Source: Verrucomicrobiales bacterium (GTDB taxonomy: Bacteria; Verrucomicrobiota; Verrucomicrobiia; Limisphaerales; J093). Taken from it: 64,000 nucleotides of DNA. Of the stretch, positions 42,091 through 50,677 are shown one piece after another. The notes under the pieces are model-generated. The model worked only from the letters and a program-made list of their open reading frames with translations. It did no database searches and was not told the DNA's origin. Where the stretch lies: NCBI GenBank assembly GCA_015075445.1, contig JABTUJ010000020.1, positions 1 through 64,000 on the forward strand. Direction: 5' to 3'. The translations under genes and the position numbers were made by a program. Positions within the stretch are counted from its first letter, which is position 1, and each line of letters opens with the position of its first letter.

Positions 42091-43344
42091 ATGAAAATGC
42101 ACCTGCGACCCCTGACCACGGGCCTCACTGCCCTGCTGACCCTCACGCTGTCCGCCGCCGCCCATGACTGGCCGCAATGGCGCGGTCCCCATCGCGACGG
42201 CAAGTCCGCCGAGACCGGCCTGCTGAAGAGCTGGCCCGGCTCCGGTCCGCCGCTGGTCTGGAAGGCGACCGGGCTCGGGGCTGGTTACGCCACGGTCTCG
42301 GTGGCGGGTGGGCGGATCTACACGGCGGGCGATCGGGGCGATGACAGTTTCGTGCTGGCGTACAGCGAGCAGGACGGCAAGCCGGTGTGGTCGACGAAGC
42401 TGGGCCGTGCGGGGGCGCCTGGCTGGGGCAGGTACGCCGGCGTGCGGGCGGTGCCCACGGTGGACGGCGACCTGGTGTTCGCGATGGCGCAGTACGGTGA
42501 GATTGCGGCGTTTGAGACGGCGACGGGCCGCGAGGTGTGGCGCAAGCAGATGACGAAGGACTACGGCGGGAAGCTGCCCGAGTGGGGGTTCAGCGAGTCG
42601 CCGTTGGTGGATGGCGAGCAGGTGGTGTTTACGCCGGGCGGTGAGCGGGGCGGCATCGTGGCGTTGAACAAACGGACCGGGGCGTTGTTGTGGCAGTCGG
42701 AGGGTTTCATCGACGCGGCGCAGTATTCGTCTCTCATGCCGGCCACGATCGGTGGGGTGCCGCAGTACGTGCAGCTCACCATGGCCAGCGTGGTGGGCGT
42801 GGGGACGGACGGCCGGGTGTTGTGGCAAACGGCGCGGAAGGGGTCGACGGCGGTGATTCCCACGCCGTTGGTGCGGGACGATCACGTGTACGTGACGTCG
42901 GGCTACCAGATCGGCTGCAACCTGTTTCACATCACCAAGGCCGGAGACCGGTTCGAGCCGCGCGAGGTGTACAAGAACCGGGTGGTGATGAACCACCACG
43001 GCGGGGTGATCCTCATCGGCGACCACGTGTACGGCCATGATGATCGGCGCGGCTGGACGTGTCAGGAGTTCAAGACCGGCAAGGCGGTGTGGCAGCACGA
43101 GGACGATCTGGGCAAGGGCAGTTGTGTTTATGTGGATGGCCACCTGATCCTCCGCGAGGAGAGGAAGAAGGTCAGCCGGATTGCGCTGATCGAGGCCACG
43201 ACCGCTGGCTACAGGGAGAAGGGGCGTTTTGAACAGCCCGAGGCGAGCGGCAAGGAAGCCTGGCCGCATCCGGTCGTGGCCAACGGCAAGCTCTACCTCC
43301 GTGACCAGGACATTCTGCTCTGCTATGACTTGAAACCGCGTTAG
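42091..43344 (+). CDS. Secreted PQQ-type beta-propeller repeat protein
   Basis: 417 residues with signal peptide (PLTTGLTALLTLTLSAAAHD). The mature protein opens DWPQWRGPHRDGKSAETGLL, the conserved start of the PQQ-like repeat family common in Planctomycetota and Verrucomicrobiota. Propeller blades follow (GRIYTAGDRGDDSFVLAYSEQDGKPVWSTKLG, GDLVFAMAQYGEIAAFETATGREVW, GGIVALNKRTGALLWQSEG). There are no PQQ dehydrogenase metal-site residues, so it is more likely a binding or scaffold protein than an alcohol dehydrogenase. Monocistronic; the preceding gap holds short 9-bp ACGCGAACC repeats. Confidence 0.88.
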   Translation: MKMHLRPLTTGLTALLTLTLSAAAHDWPQWRGPHRDGKSAETGLLKSWPGSGPPLVWKATGLGAGYATVSVAGGRIYTAGDRGDDSFVLAYSEQDGKPVWSTKLGRAGAPGWGRYAGVRAVPTVDGDLVFAMAQYGEIAAFETATGREVWRKQMTKDYGGKLPEWGFSESPLVDGEQVVFTPGGERGGIVALNKRTGALLWQSEGFIDAAQYSSLMPATIGGVPQYVQLTMASVVGVGTDGRVLWQTARKGSTAVIPTPLVRDDHVYVTSGYQIGCNLFHITKAGDRFEPREVYKNRVVMNHHGGVILIGDHVYGHDDRRGWTCQEFKTGKAVWQHEDDLGKGSCVYVDGHLILREERKKVSRIALIEATTAGYREKGRFEQPEASGKEAWPHPVVANGKLYLRDQDILLCYDLKPR

Positions 43345-43381
43345 CCTGGGTATTGGATCGTCAGTATGAAACCGCGACCGA

Positions 43382-43482
43382 CCGTAGGCGCCGACGTGAG
43401 GAGGCGTTGTGGCGCGCCGACGTGAGGCAGCGGCGGCGATGTTCTTAGCTCCGAAGACGCCTCCTGACGCCTGCGCCTACGG
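43382..43482. repeat. CGTAGGCGCCGACGT palindrome, copy 2
   Basis: Imperfect arms 43382-43407 and 43457-43482 (CCGTAGGCGCCGACGTGAGG and complement with a few changes) around a 49-nt loop that carries a further internal GCGCCGACGTGAGG copy. Lies directly before the giant CHAT gene. Confidence 0.8.
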
Positions 43483-43537
43483 GGGAGGGAGGAAACGCCG
43501 GCCCTGACCCATACTGACCAAACCAGCCCCCTGTGTT

Positions 43538-46500
43538 ATGCCTCGATCACGCAGTTCCTCGAAACGGACGGTCCGCTCGACCCAGGAACGACTGGCAACC
43601 CGCGGGGAGAGGCTCTCGCCGTGGACGGTGCTGTGCTACCTCGCGGGGGACCTCAACCCGCCGCTGGCGGCACAGGTGGAGGCGGATCTTCGCGAGGTGC
43701 TGGCGGCCGGGGCCTCGTCCGAGGTGGTGGTGGCGGTGCAATACGATGGGCCGGGGGGCGCGGTGCGTTATGTTCTGCCGCGCGAACCGGCTGCCGAGCT
43801 TGAGCCAGTGGAACACCTGGGCCGGGTGGACAGCGGTTCGGCGGCGGTGTTGGCCGACTTTCTGCGCTGGGGACTCTCGGCGCATCCGGCCGAGCGCGTG
43901 GCGTTGGTACTGGGTGGGCTCAACGCATTGGATCCGTCCGAGGCGGAGGGGGCGGGAGGCGGTCACCAGTCGCGGGTGTTCACGCTCTGCCGCGACGATT
44001 CGTGCGGTGGCTACCTGGACGTGGTGGACGTGGGGGCGGTGATTCGGGAGGTGCAGGCGGAGCAGGGGCGGGGGCGGGAGCTGTTCGAGATCCTGGCGGT
44101 CGACAGTTGCCACACGCAGTTCCTGGAGCTGGCGTACGAGCTCGAGGGGTGCGTGCAGGCATTGGTGGCTTCCCAAACGCTTGTGCCTGGATCGGGCTGG
44201 GATTACGCAGCGGTGCTGCGAGCCTGGATGCGGGCCGTGGCGGGGGCCAAGGGCGGAGCGGACACGGAGACCGTGGCGCGGGTGCTGGTGCCCGCCATCA
44301 CAGCGTCGTACCAGGTTCCCGGGCTGGACAGTCCGGTGGTGGTATCGGCGCTGGACCTGCGGCGTCTGGACGAGGTGGCGCGCGCTTTCGACACGCTGTG
44401 CATCGGGCTGATGCAGGCGCTGGGCGAGGGGCTGATCTGGGAGACGCGCCGTCTGTTGCTCGGACTGTTCGATCCGCCGGAGGGGCGTGGCCAATCCGAT
44501 GCCTTCGACTGCGGGAGCTTCTTTCTACTGACGGGCGCGGCGTTGGACGCGATGGCGGACGAGGCGGTGCAGGGCTGGCTGGGGACGACGTTGCAGCGGG
44601 TGTCGGCGCGACATCTCTTGCGGTTCCGGGAAGCGGTGGCGCGGCGGCTGGAAGTGCAAGTCGAAGCAAGCCCTGATCCGGAGCGACTTGCGTTGCTCGT
44701 GGAAGTGTTGCGCGGCGCTGCGCCGGCCGAACAGGGGCAGCGGCTGCTGACGGTCGTGGGGGAGGGGGTACGCGAGCGGTTGCTGGCCTTGACCGCGAGT
44801 GCCGGCCGCCCGCCGGTGACGCGGGAGGAACGGCGTCAGGCGCGTGACCGTGCCCGGGATCGGGACGAGCGACTGGAAGGGGCGGTGGCGGCGGAACTGC
44901 GCTGGCTGCCGGCCGAGCGGCGGTTTGACCTGGAGCGGTTGAAGGAATCGGCCGAGACCGCGCGGCGGTTGGCCCGGCAGGCCCGCCAGGCGGCCCTGGT
45001 TCTGTTGGGGAGCGAGCTCGAAGACGAGTTCGATGATCCGGTCGAGGCCCCCGGCGAGGCGCGGCCGGGCGCGGTGATCGCGCTGGAGTCGACGGCAGGC
45101 CCGGCCGAGGGCTGGCCGCGCTGGTCCGGTGTGTCGTTGTACCGGCCGCCGAAGCTGGACCGGTTGATGAACACGAACTACCAGCGGTTCACGTTCCATC
45201 GGCGGGTGCATTGGGCGGCGATGTTGGGGGCGGCCAATCTCATCGACCAGCATCCGCGCGCCCTGTGGCGGTTGGTGAGTTCGCTGCTGGCCACGGGGGC
45301 GGTCACGACCCGGCGCGAGGTGTTGCGCCGGCTCACCGGTGTGGATTCGGTGGTGTGGGGGTTGCGCGACCAGTTCCGGGTCCTGGCGCCGGCACCGACG
45401 CTGACGCTCTCGCTGGAACGGCGGTCGGGGGCGGGCAGCCCGGCCGACGCTCCGAGCGGACCGCCGGGCGGGATCGGGAAGCGGCGCGAGAGCTATCTGC
45501 TGCGGCTCGAATCTGTCACCAGCGGCGCGGTGATCACCGAGCAGGACAGCCGGGTGCAGCCGCAGGTGATGGATCGGGCGCTGCGGGAGCTGGGCGAGGT
45601 GCTCAGCGCCGACGTGGCCACGCCGGACCTGCTGCGGCGTCTGCGCGCCATCGGCGGGCTGTTGGGGGAGGACGTTTTCCAGAATCTGAGCCGCACGCTC
45701 GAGGATGCGCGCCAGGCGGCCCTGGAGGGCCTGACGCACACCCATGCGCATCTCCAACTGCAGATCCCCCGCGAGCTGATGCGGTACCCGTGGGAACTGC
45801 TGCATCATCGCGGGGAGTGGTTGTGCGAGCGCTTTGCCATCGGCCGGCAGGTGTTCATGGAGACCGGCCTGGCCCGCCAGGTGACCCGGCGGCGTCAGGG
45901 GCGGGTGCGCCCGTTGGTCATTGGCGACCCGGTGTTCGACCGCGAGTTGGTGGAGCGCGGGTGGGACCAGTTGCGCGGCGCACGGTTCGAGGCCGAGCAG
46001 GTGGCGGGGTGGTTTGAGCGGCTGCGCGAGGAGCTGGGTGAGGTGATCGATTTCGAGCGGGCGCGCGACACCCGCATTCACACGCGGCTGACGCTGGCGG
46101 AGTTCCGTGAGCTGCTGCGGACGGGTGAGTACGATCTCATCCATTTCGCGGGGCACGGGGTGTTTCGGGGGGACGATCCCGAAACGAGCGCGTGGTTGTT
46201 GAGCGATGGCGAGCTGTGGGCGCTGGAGATTCGCAACACGCTGGTGGATCACCCGGCTCCGCCGTGGCTGGTGTATGCGAACGCGTGCGAGTCCGCGATG
46301 GAGACCGGTGAGCCGAGGCGGCGTTACCAGGGCAACGTGTTCGGGCTGGCCACGGCCTTCATCAACCAGGGGGTGGCGGCGTACATCGCGCCGCTGTGGC
46401 CCATCGATGATCTGCTGGCGCAGCACATTGCCCTCGAGTTCTACCGCCACTTGCTTTCGGAGCGGCTCACCCTGGGCGAGGCGCTGCGCCGGGCGAAGGC

Positions 46501-48124
46501 CGAGGCCCGGCGGGTCAGCTACCCGGACGACGCGGAGGGCGAGAGCTCCGGCGGTGGTGCGTGGGCGGGGCTGGGCTGGGCGAGCCTGGTGTTGTATGGC
46601 GACCCCACGGAGGAGCTGTTCCAGGCGCTGGCCGGGGGTGGGCGGTCGCGGACCGAGGAGACCGAGGAAGCCCGGCCCCGCGTGCCTGCGGCGAGGCTGA
46701 AGCGACCTCCGGCGATGTCGCCGCCCGTTCCGGTCGCGCGTTACCTGCATGCCCCGGATCATGTGCTTTCCGAGTGGGTGAGCGGGCCGGCGCTCGGGGC
46801 GTTGCCGGTCTCCACCCGCGGCGTGGAGGAGTTGGGCAAGGACGACGTGGTGCTCGAACTGGTCGAGGAGGCGGGCCTGCGTCGATGGCGTCGGCGCACC
46901 GGTGCAGGGCGACGCGGACGCGGCGAGGCGGCAGGAGGCGACGGACTGCCTGGTTCCGACCTGACCCGTCTGCTGCACGACGACCGGCTGCGGCATTGCC
47001 TGGCGGGCAAGCGGGGTGTGCTGCGGGTGATTGGGCGATGGCTGGTGCGCGGTTTTGCCGGCGGGTTGACGGGCCTGGTGCGCGAGTACGATCGCGAGCA
47101 GGTTGCCAACGAAGGCTTGTGCTGGGTGGCCGGCGACGGCCCGGAGGCGTTGCGGCCGGTGACGCGGGAGTCCTTGCCCGAGGCGGCGGGGGGTGGCCGG
47201 GTGGATCGGGTGCTGTTGCTGGTCCATGGCACGTTCAGCCGGACGGCGTCGCCGGTCGAGGGGTTCGGACCGGAGTTCCTGCGCTGGGCCCGGACGCACT
47301 ACCGGGCGGTGCTCGGCTTTGACCATTGGACGCTGTCGAAGACGCCGCTCGAGAACGCCGAGATGCTGGTCGAGCAATTGCGCATTTTGGACCCTCGGCT
47401 GCTGGAGGGGCGCCGGCTGGATCTGGTGACGCACAGCCGCGGCGGGTTGGTGGCGCGGGCCTTCTGCGAACTGCTCGAACGGGCGGCGGCGGTGCGCACG
47501 CTGGTGTTTCTCGGCACACCCAACTGCGGGACGGATCTGGCGAACCCTGAGCATTGGGGGGCGATGGCGGATGTGCTGGTGAACCTGACCGGTCTGGATC
47601 ACGCGAATCTGTTCGGGCGGCTGGCGGGGCTGTTGGCGCAGCTCGCGGTGCGTGCCGGGGAGAAGCGGATTCCCGGGTTGCTGGCCCAGAATCCTCTCAT
47701 GGCCGAGGTCCGGGATTCTTTCCTGCACGCGTTGCAGCAGGCGGATGCGGGCAAGGGCGGTGTCCGCTATGGCGTGGTGACGGCCGAGTTTGAGCCTTCG
47801 CCGCTGATCCCGAACCTCCGGGGCTTGTGGCAGGCCGCGAAGAGTGCCGGCGTGGACACGGTGCTCGACCGCTTTTTTGGCGAGGCGAACGATCTGGTGG
47901 TGAACACGAGCCACGCGTGGTGCATCGACCAGTCGGCGCCCCGGCGCGGGGAGCTGCCCGCCTTCCTGCCGGCCGAACGGGTGCTGGCTTTTGTGCCGCC
48001 GGACACGGAGCTGGCGCTACCTCTCCCGGTTCAGCCGGTGGTCAGCCGCGGCGTGCACCACTGCAACTTGTTCAGCCAGAAGGCAACGCAGGATCGCCTC
48101 CGGGAATGTCTTTTGGCCGGCTGA
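43538..48124 (+). CDS. Giant CHAT-domain protein with clostripain-like and lipase-like domains
   Basis: 1528 residues with no signal peptide. Residues of about 28-250 resemble clostripain (peptidase C11): VLCYLAGDLN, and C191 in AVDSCHTQFLELAYELEGC...SGWDY. The usual His (in the W-D/N-H-G strand) is absent; the strand reads LVLGGLNALDPSE, so this domain may be inactive. Residues of about 770-1030 are a CHAT caspase-like protease with H873 in HFAGHG and C917 in YANACES, both intact; GNVFGLATAFINQGVAAYIAPLWPI follows. Residues of about 1220-1470 are an alpha/beta hydrolase: VLLLVHGTFS (H1230), nucleophile S1300 in THSRGGLVARA, GTPNCGTDLA, and a likely His H1459 in NTSHAW. Between them lies a long helical Arg/Glu-rich segment (about 300-700). 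This architecture suggests a regulated protease-lipase effector, in the broad class used for cell death or defence; function is unproven. Confidence 0.87.
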   Translation: MPRSRSSSKRTVRSTQERLATRGERLSPWTVLCYLAGDLNPPLAAQVEADLREVLAAGASSEVVVAVQYDGPGGAVRYVLPREPAAELEPVEHLGRVDSGSAAVLADFLRWGLSAHPAERVALVLGGLNALDPSEAEGAGGGHQSRVFTLCRDDSCGGYLDVVDVGAVIREVQAEQGRGRELFEILAVDSCHTQFLELAYELEGCVQALVASQTLVPGSGWDYAAVLRAWMRAVAGAKGGADTETVARVLVPAITASYQVPGLDSPVVVSALDLRRLDEVARAFDTLCIGLMQALGEGLIWETRRLLLGLFDPPEGRGQSDAFDCGSFFLLTGAALDAMADEAVQGWLGTTLQRVSARHLLRFREAVARRLEVQVEASPDPERLALLVEVLRGAAPAEQGQRLLTVVGEGVRERLLALTASAGRPPVTREERRQARDRARDRDERLEGAVAAELRWLPAERRFDLERLKESAETARRLARQARQAALVLLGSELEDEFDDPVEAPGEARPGAVIALESTAGPAEGWPRWSGVSLYRPPKLDRLMNTNYQRFTFHRRVHWAAMLGAANLIDQHPRALWRLVSSLLATGAVTTRREVLRRLTGVDSVVWGLRDQFRVLAPAPTLTLSLERRSGAGSPADAPSGPPGGIGKRRESYLLRLESVTSGAVITEQDSRVQPQVMDRALRELGEVLSADVATPDLLRRLRAIGGLLGEDVFQNLSRTLEDARQAALEGLTHTHAHLQLQIPRELMRYPWELLHHRGEWLCERFAIGRQVFMETGLARQVTRRRQGRVRPLVIGDPVFDRELVERGWDQLRGARFEAEQVAGWFERLREELGEVIDFERARDTRIHTRLTLAEFRELLRTGEYDLIHFAGHGVFRGDDPETSAWLLSDGELWALEIRNTLVDHPAPPWLVYANACESAMETGEPRRRYQGNVFGLATAFINQGVAAYIAPLWPIDDLLAQHIALEFYRHLLSERLTLGEALRRAKAEARRVSYPDDAEGESSGGGAWAGLGWASLVLYGDPTEELFQALAGGGRSRTEETEEARPRVPAARLKRPPAMSPPVPVARYLHAPDHVLSEWVSGPALGALPVSTRGVEELGKDDVVLELVEEAGLRRWRRRTGAGRRGRGEAAGGDGLPGSDLTRLLHDDRLRHCLAGKRGVLRVIGRWLVRGFAGGLTGLVREYDREQVANEGLCWVAGDGPEALRPVTRESLPEAAGGGRVDRVLLLVHGTFSRTASPVEGFGPEFLRWARTHYRAVLGFDHWTLSKTPLENAEMLVEQLRILDPRLLEGRRLDLVTHSRGGLVARAFCELLERAAAVRTLVFLGTPNCGTDLANPEHWGAMADVLVNLTGLDHANLFGRLAGLLAQLAVRAGEKRIPGLLAQNPLMAEVRDSFLHALQQADAGKGGVRYGVVTAEFEPSPLIPNLRGLWQAAKSAGVDTVLDRFFGEANDLVVNTSHAWCIDQSAPRRGELPAFLPAERVLAFVPPDTELALPLPVQPVVSRGVHHCNLFSQKATQDRLRECLLAG

Positions 48125-48144
48125 ACCGGAGGTTCGCGAGGTGC

Positions 48145-48212
48145 TGTAGGCGCCGACGAGAGAGGCGTCGGAGCCGGGAGCTGGACTTCGCCTCCTCACG
48201 TCGGCGCCTACG
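48145..48212. repeat. CGTAGGCGCCGACGT palindrome, copy 3
   Basis: Left arm 48145-48167 is shortened; right arm 48189-48212 (CGCCTCCTCACGTCGGCGCC and end) pairs over most of its length. Lies between the CHAT gene and the helicase gene. Confidence 0.8.
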
Positions 48213-48292
48213 TTCTTCGAGCCGCCGGCGCGAGAGGGCCCGGGGTTTGGACATTCGGCTTTGGGCTGGCCAGCGGCCGGGGGCCGGGTTGA

Positions 48293-50470
48293 ATGGTGGC
48301 GATGTCACGAGACTACGTGCTGCAGACAGCCCGGCCCGCGGTTGAGCTGCACATCGATTACGCACGCGAGCTCAACCCGCAACAACTGGCGGCCGTCACT
48401 GCGCCACCGGGTCCGAGCCTCGTGATCGCGGGTGCGGGCGCGGGCAAGACTCGGACGCTGGTGTATCGCGTGGCGTATCTGCTCGAGCACGGGGTGCCGC
48501 CGGAGAACATCCTGCTGCTCACGTTCACCAACAAAGCCGCGCGCGAGATGATGCGGCGGGTGACGGAGTTGCTGGGACAGGACCTCAGCCGGCTGTGGGG
48601 CGGGACCTTTCACTCGATAGGCAATCGGGTGCTTCGGCGACACGCCGAGGCCTTGGGTTATCGGCGGGACTTCACGATCCTGGATCGCGAGGATGCGCGG
48701 GACCTGGCGGCAGCGTGTTTGGGGGAGGCGGACGTTGACGTGAAGGCCCGGCGGTTTCCCAAGGCGGATGTGTTGTGCGACTTGTTTTCGCTGGCCGTCA
48801 ACACGACCCAGCGCCTGCCCCAACTCCTCGAGCGCCAGTTCCCCTGGTTCCTTCCGCTGGCGTCCGAGATCGAGGGTTTGCAGAAGGCGTATGCCGAGCG
48901 CAAGCGCCAGGGCAACGGCATGGACTTCGATGATCTGCTGGTGCTCTGGCTCCGCCTGCTCGAACAGCAGCCGGAAGTGCGCGCCCATTACCAGCGCCGG
49001 TTCGAGTACGTGCTGGTGGACGAGTACCAGGACACCAACCAGCTCCAGAGCGATCTCGTGGACCTGCTGGCCGCGGTACACCACAACGTCATGGCCGTGG
49101 GCGACGACTCGCAGAGCATCTATTCGTGGCGCGGCGCCAATTTCCGCAACATCATGCGGTTCCCGGACCGCCACCCCGGCGCCACCCTCTACCGCATCGA
49201 GGTCAACTACCGCAGCACCCCGGAGATCCTCACCGTGGCGAACGCCGCCATCGCCGCCAATGTGCATCAGTACGAGAAGCGGCTCGCCCCGGTGCGCCCG
49301 GCCGGCCCGAAGCCCATCGTGGTCCCGTGTCCCGATGCCAACGCCCAGGCGGCGTTCGTCGCCCAGCGCGTGCGGGAACTGAACGAGGAGGGCACACCGC
49401 TGCGGGAGATCGCGGTGCTCTATCGCTCGCACTTTCACGCGCTCGAGCTGCAGATGGAGCTGACCCAGCGCCAGATCCCGTTCAGCATCACCAGCGGCAT
49501 CCGCTTCTTCGAACAGGCCCACGTCAAGGACGTCGCCGCCTACCTGCGGCTGGTCTGCAATCCCCGGGACGAACTCGCCTTCAAGCGCCTCGTCAAGATG
49601 TTGCCGGGCATCGGCCCCAAGGCCGCCGACAAGCTGTGGGCGGCGCTGCGGGTGCAAACGACGGCCGATGGTCAGGTGGAAGTCGCCCCCGGCGGACCGG
49701 TGGATGGCGGTCAGTTCGCCGCCGACACTGTGGTCGAGGCGGACACTACGGTGCCCGCGGCGGCGGCGGAAGTGGCCGTGGCGGAGCTTTGGAATCCCGA
49801 GGTGGAGGACGCGCCCCCGGTCCTGCCGCCCTTCCCGCTGGCGACCGCGCTGCAATCGCTGAGCCCGCTGGTGCCGAAGAAGACGCAGACGGAGTGGGCG
49901 CAGTTCACGGCGACGATCTCCCAGCTCGAGACCGGGTCGACGCGCAGCAGCCCGACGGCGATGATCGATCTCGTGATCGAGGCGGTCTATGAAGATTACC
50001 TGCAGGTCACGTACACCAATGCGAGCGCTCGGCTGGAGGACCTCGAACAGCTTGGCAGTTTCGCGCAGCGGTTTGCGTCGCCCGAGGCGTTCCTGGCCGA
50101 GCTGGCGCTGCTCACCAACGTCGAGCTCGAAGCCGAGTCGGCCCGGGCGGCGGCAGATGAGCGGTTGCGGTTGTCCACGATTCACCAGGCCAAGGGGCTC
50201 GAGTTCGGCGTCGTCTTCGTGATCATGCTGTGCGACGGCCTGTTTCCGTCGACGCGGTCGATCGAGGATGCGGAGGGTGCGGAAGAGGAGCGGCGGTTGT
50301 TCTACGTGGCCGTGACGCGGGCCAAGGACGAGCTCTATCTGTCCTATCCGCTCTTCCGCGCCGCCGGGGCCAACGCGGAGGGTTGCTACCAGTCGCGCTC
50401 CCGGTTTCTGAGCGAGATTCCGGCGGAGCTGGTGGACGAGTGGCACCTGCGGCTGACGGGGGGCTTCTGA
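48293..50470 (+). CDS. UvrD/PcrA/Rep-type superfamily 1A DNA helicase
   Basis: 725 residues. ATP-driven 3'-5' DNA helicase. Q motif LNPQQLAAVTAPPGP, Walker A GAGAGKT (47-53), motif Ia TFTNKAAREMMRR, motif II DEYQDTNQ (D243, E244), motif III GDDSQSIYSWRGA, motif IV NYRSTPEIL, motif V TIHQAKGLEFGVVFV, motif VI EEERRLFYVAVTRAKDELYL. Between the helix-hairpin-like LPGIGPKAADKLW and motif V there is a low-complexity insertion (about 455-530, many Ala/Val/Pro/Asp). The start may be ATG 48293 or ATG 48302. The upstream palindrome separates it from the CHAT gene, so co-transcription is uncertain. Confidence 0.95.
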   Translation: MVAMSRDYVLQTARPAVELHIDYARELNPQQLAAVTAPPGPSLVIAGAGAGKTRTLVYRVAYLLEHGVPPENILLLTFTNKAAREMMRRVTELLGQDLSRLWGGTFHSIGNRVLRRHAEALGYRRDFTILDREDARDLAAACLGEADVDVKARRFPKADVLCDLFSLAVNTTQRLPQLLERQFPWFLPLASEIEGLQKAYAERKRQGNGMDFDDLLVLWLRLLEQQPEVRAHYQRRFEYVLVDEYQDTNQLQSDLVDLLAAVHHNVMAVGDDSQSIYSWRGANFRNIMRFPDRHPGATLYRIEVNYRSTPEILTVANAAIAANVHQYEKRLAPVRPAGPKPIVVPCPDANAQAAFVAQRVRELNEEGTPLREIAVLYRSHFHALELQMELTQRQIPFSITSGIRFFEQAHVKDVAAYLRLVCNPRDELAFKRLVKMLPGIGPKAADKLWAALRVQTTADGQVEVAPGGPVDGGQFAADTVVEADTTVPAAAAEVAVAELWNPEVEDAPPVLPPFPLATALQSLSPLVPKKTQTEWAQFTATISQLETGSTRSSPTAMIDLVIEAVYEDYLQVTYTNASARLEDLEQLGSFAQRFASPEAFLAELALLTNVELEAESARAAADERLRLSTIHQAKGLEFGVVFVIMLCDGLFPSTRSIEDAEGAEEERRLFYVAVTRAKDELYLSYPLFRAAGANAEGCYQSRSRFLSEIPAELVDEWHLRLTGGF

Positions 50471-50550
50471 GGAGCTCTGCTTCCCCGGCCTCCCAGCGGT
50501 GCTGAAGCGCGCGCACTCTCCCACCGCCTCGCGTGCCCCACGCCACCCCG

Positions 50551-50600
50551 CCGGCGCAACGCGTTTGGAAAGTGCGTGCGGTTCACCGCCGCTTTTCGTG
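50551..50600 (+). repeat. Hairpin-element arm (single copy d)
   Basis: CCGGCGCAACGCGTTTGGAA and the following GTGCGTGCGGTTCACCGCCG match the arm at 39616-39651. It ends 77 nt before the start of the Ig-repeat gene. Confidence 0.8.
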
Positions 50601-50640
50601 ACGCCCCGGACCCGTCGCGGGGATTCGGGAGGAAAAGGAA

Positions 50641-50669
50641 TTGTCCGCTGCCGGCTCGTCCACTACGTT
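50641..50669 (+). promoter_or_regulatory. Candidate sigma70-type promoter for the Ig-repeat gene
   Basis: TTGTCC (50641-50646), 17-nt spacer, TACGTT (50664-50669), 8 nt before ATG 50678. It would give a leader of only a few bases. Confidence 0.5.
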
Positions 50670-50677
50670 CACCCGCC

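Noticed and set aside
46759..47232. Separate small gene inside the CHAT gene
   Set aside because: Antisense frame with Pro/Ser/Arg-rich shadow composition.
44525..47914. Open frame of 1129 codons on the minus strand
   Set aside because: Antisense to the CHAT protein; Arg/His/Pro-rich shadow.
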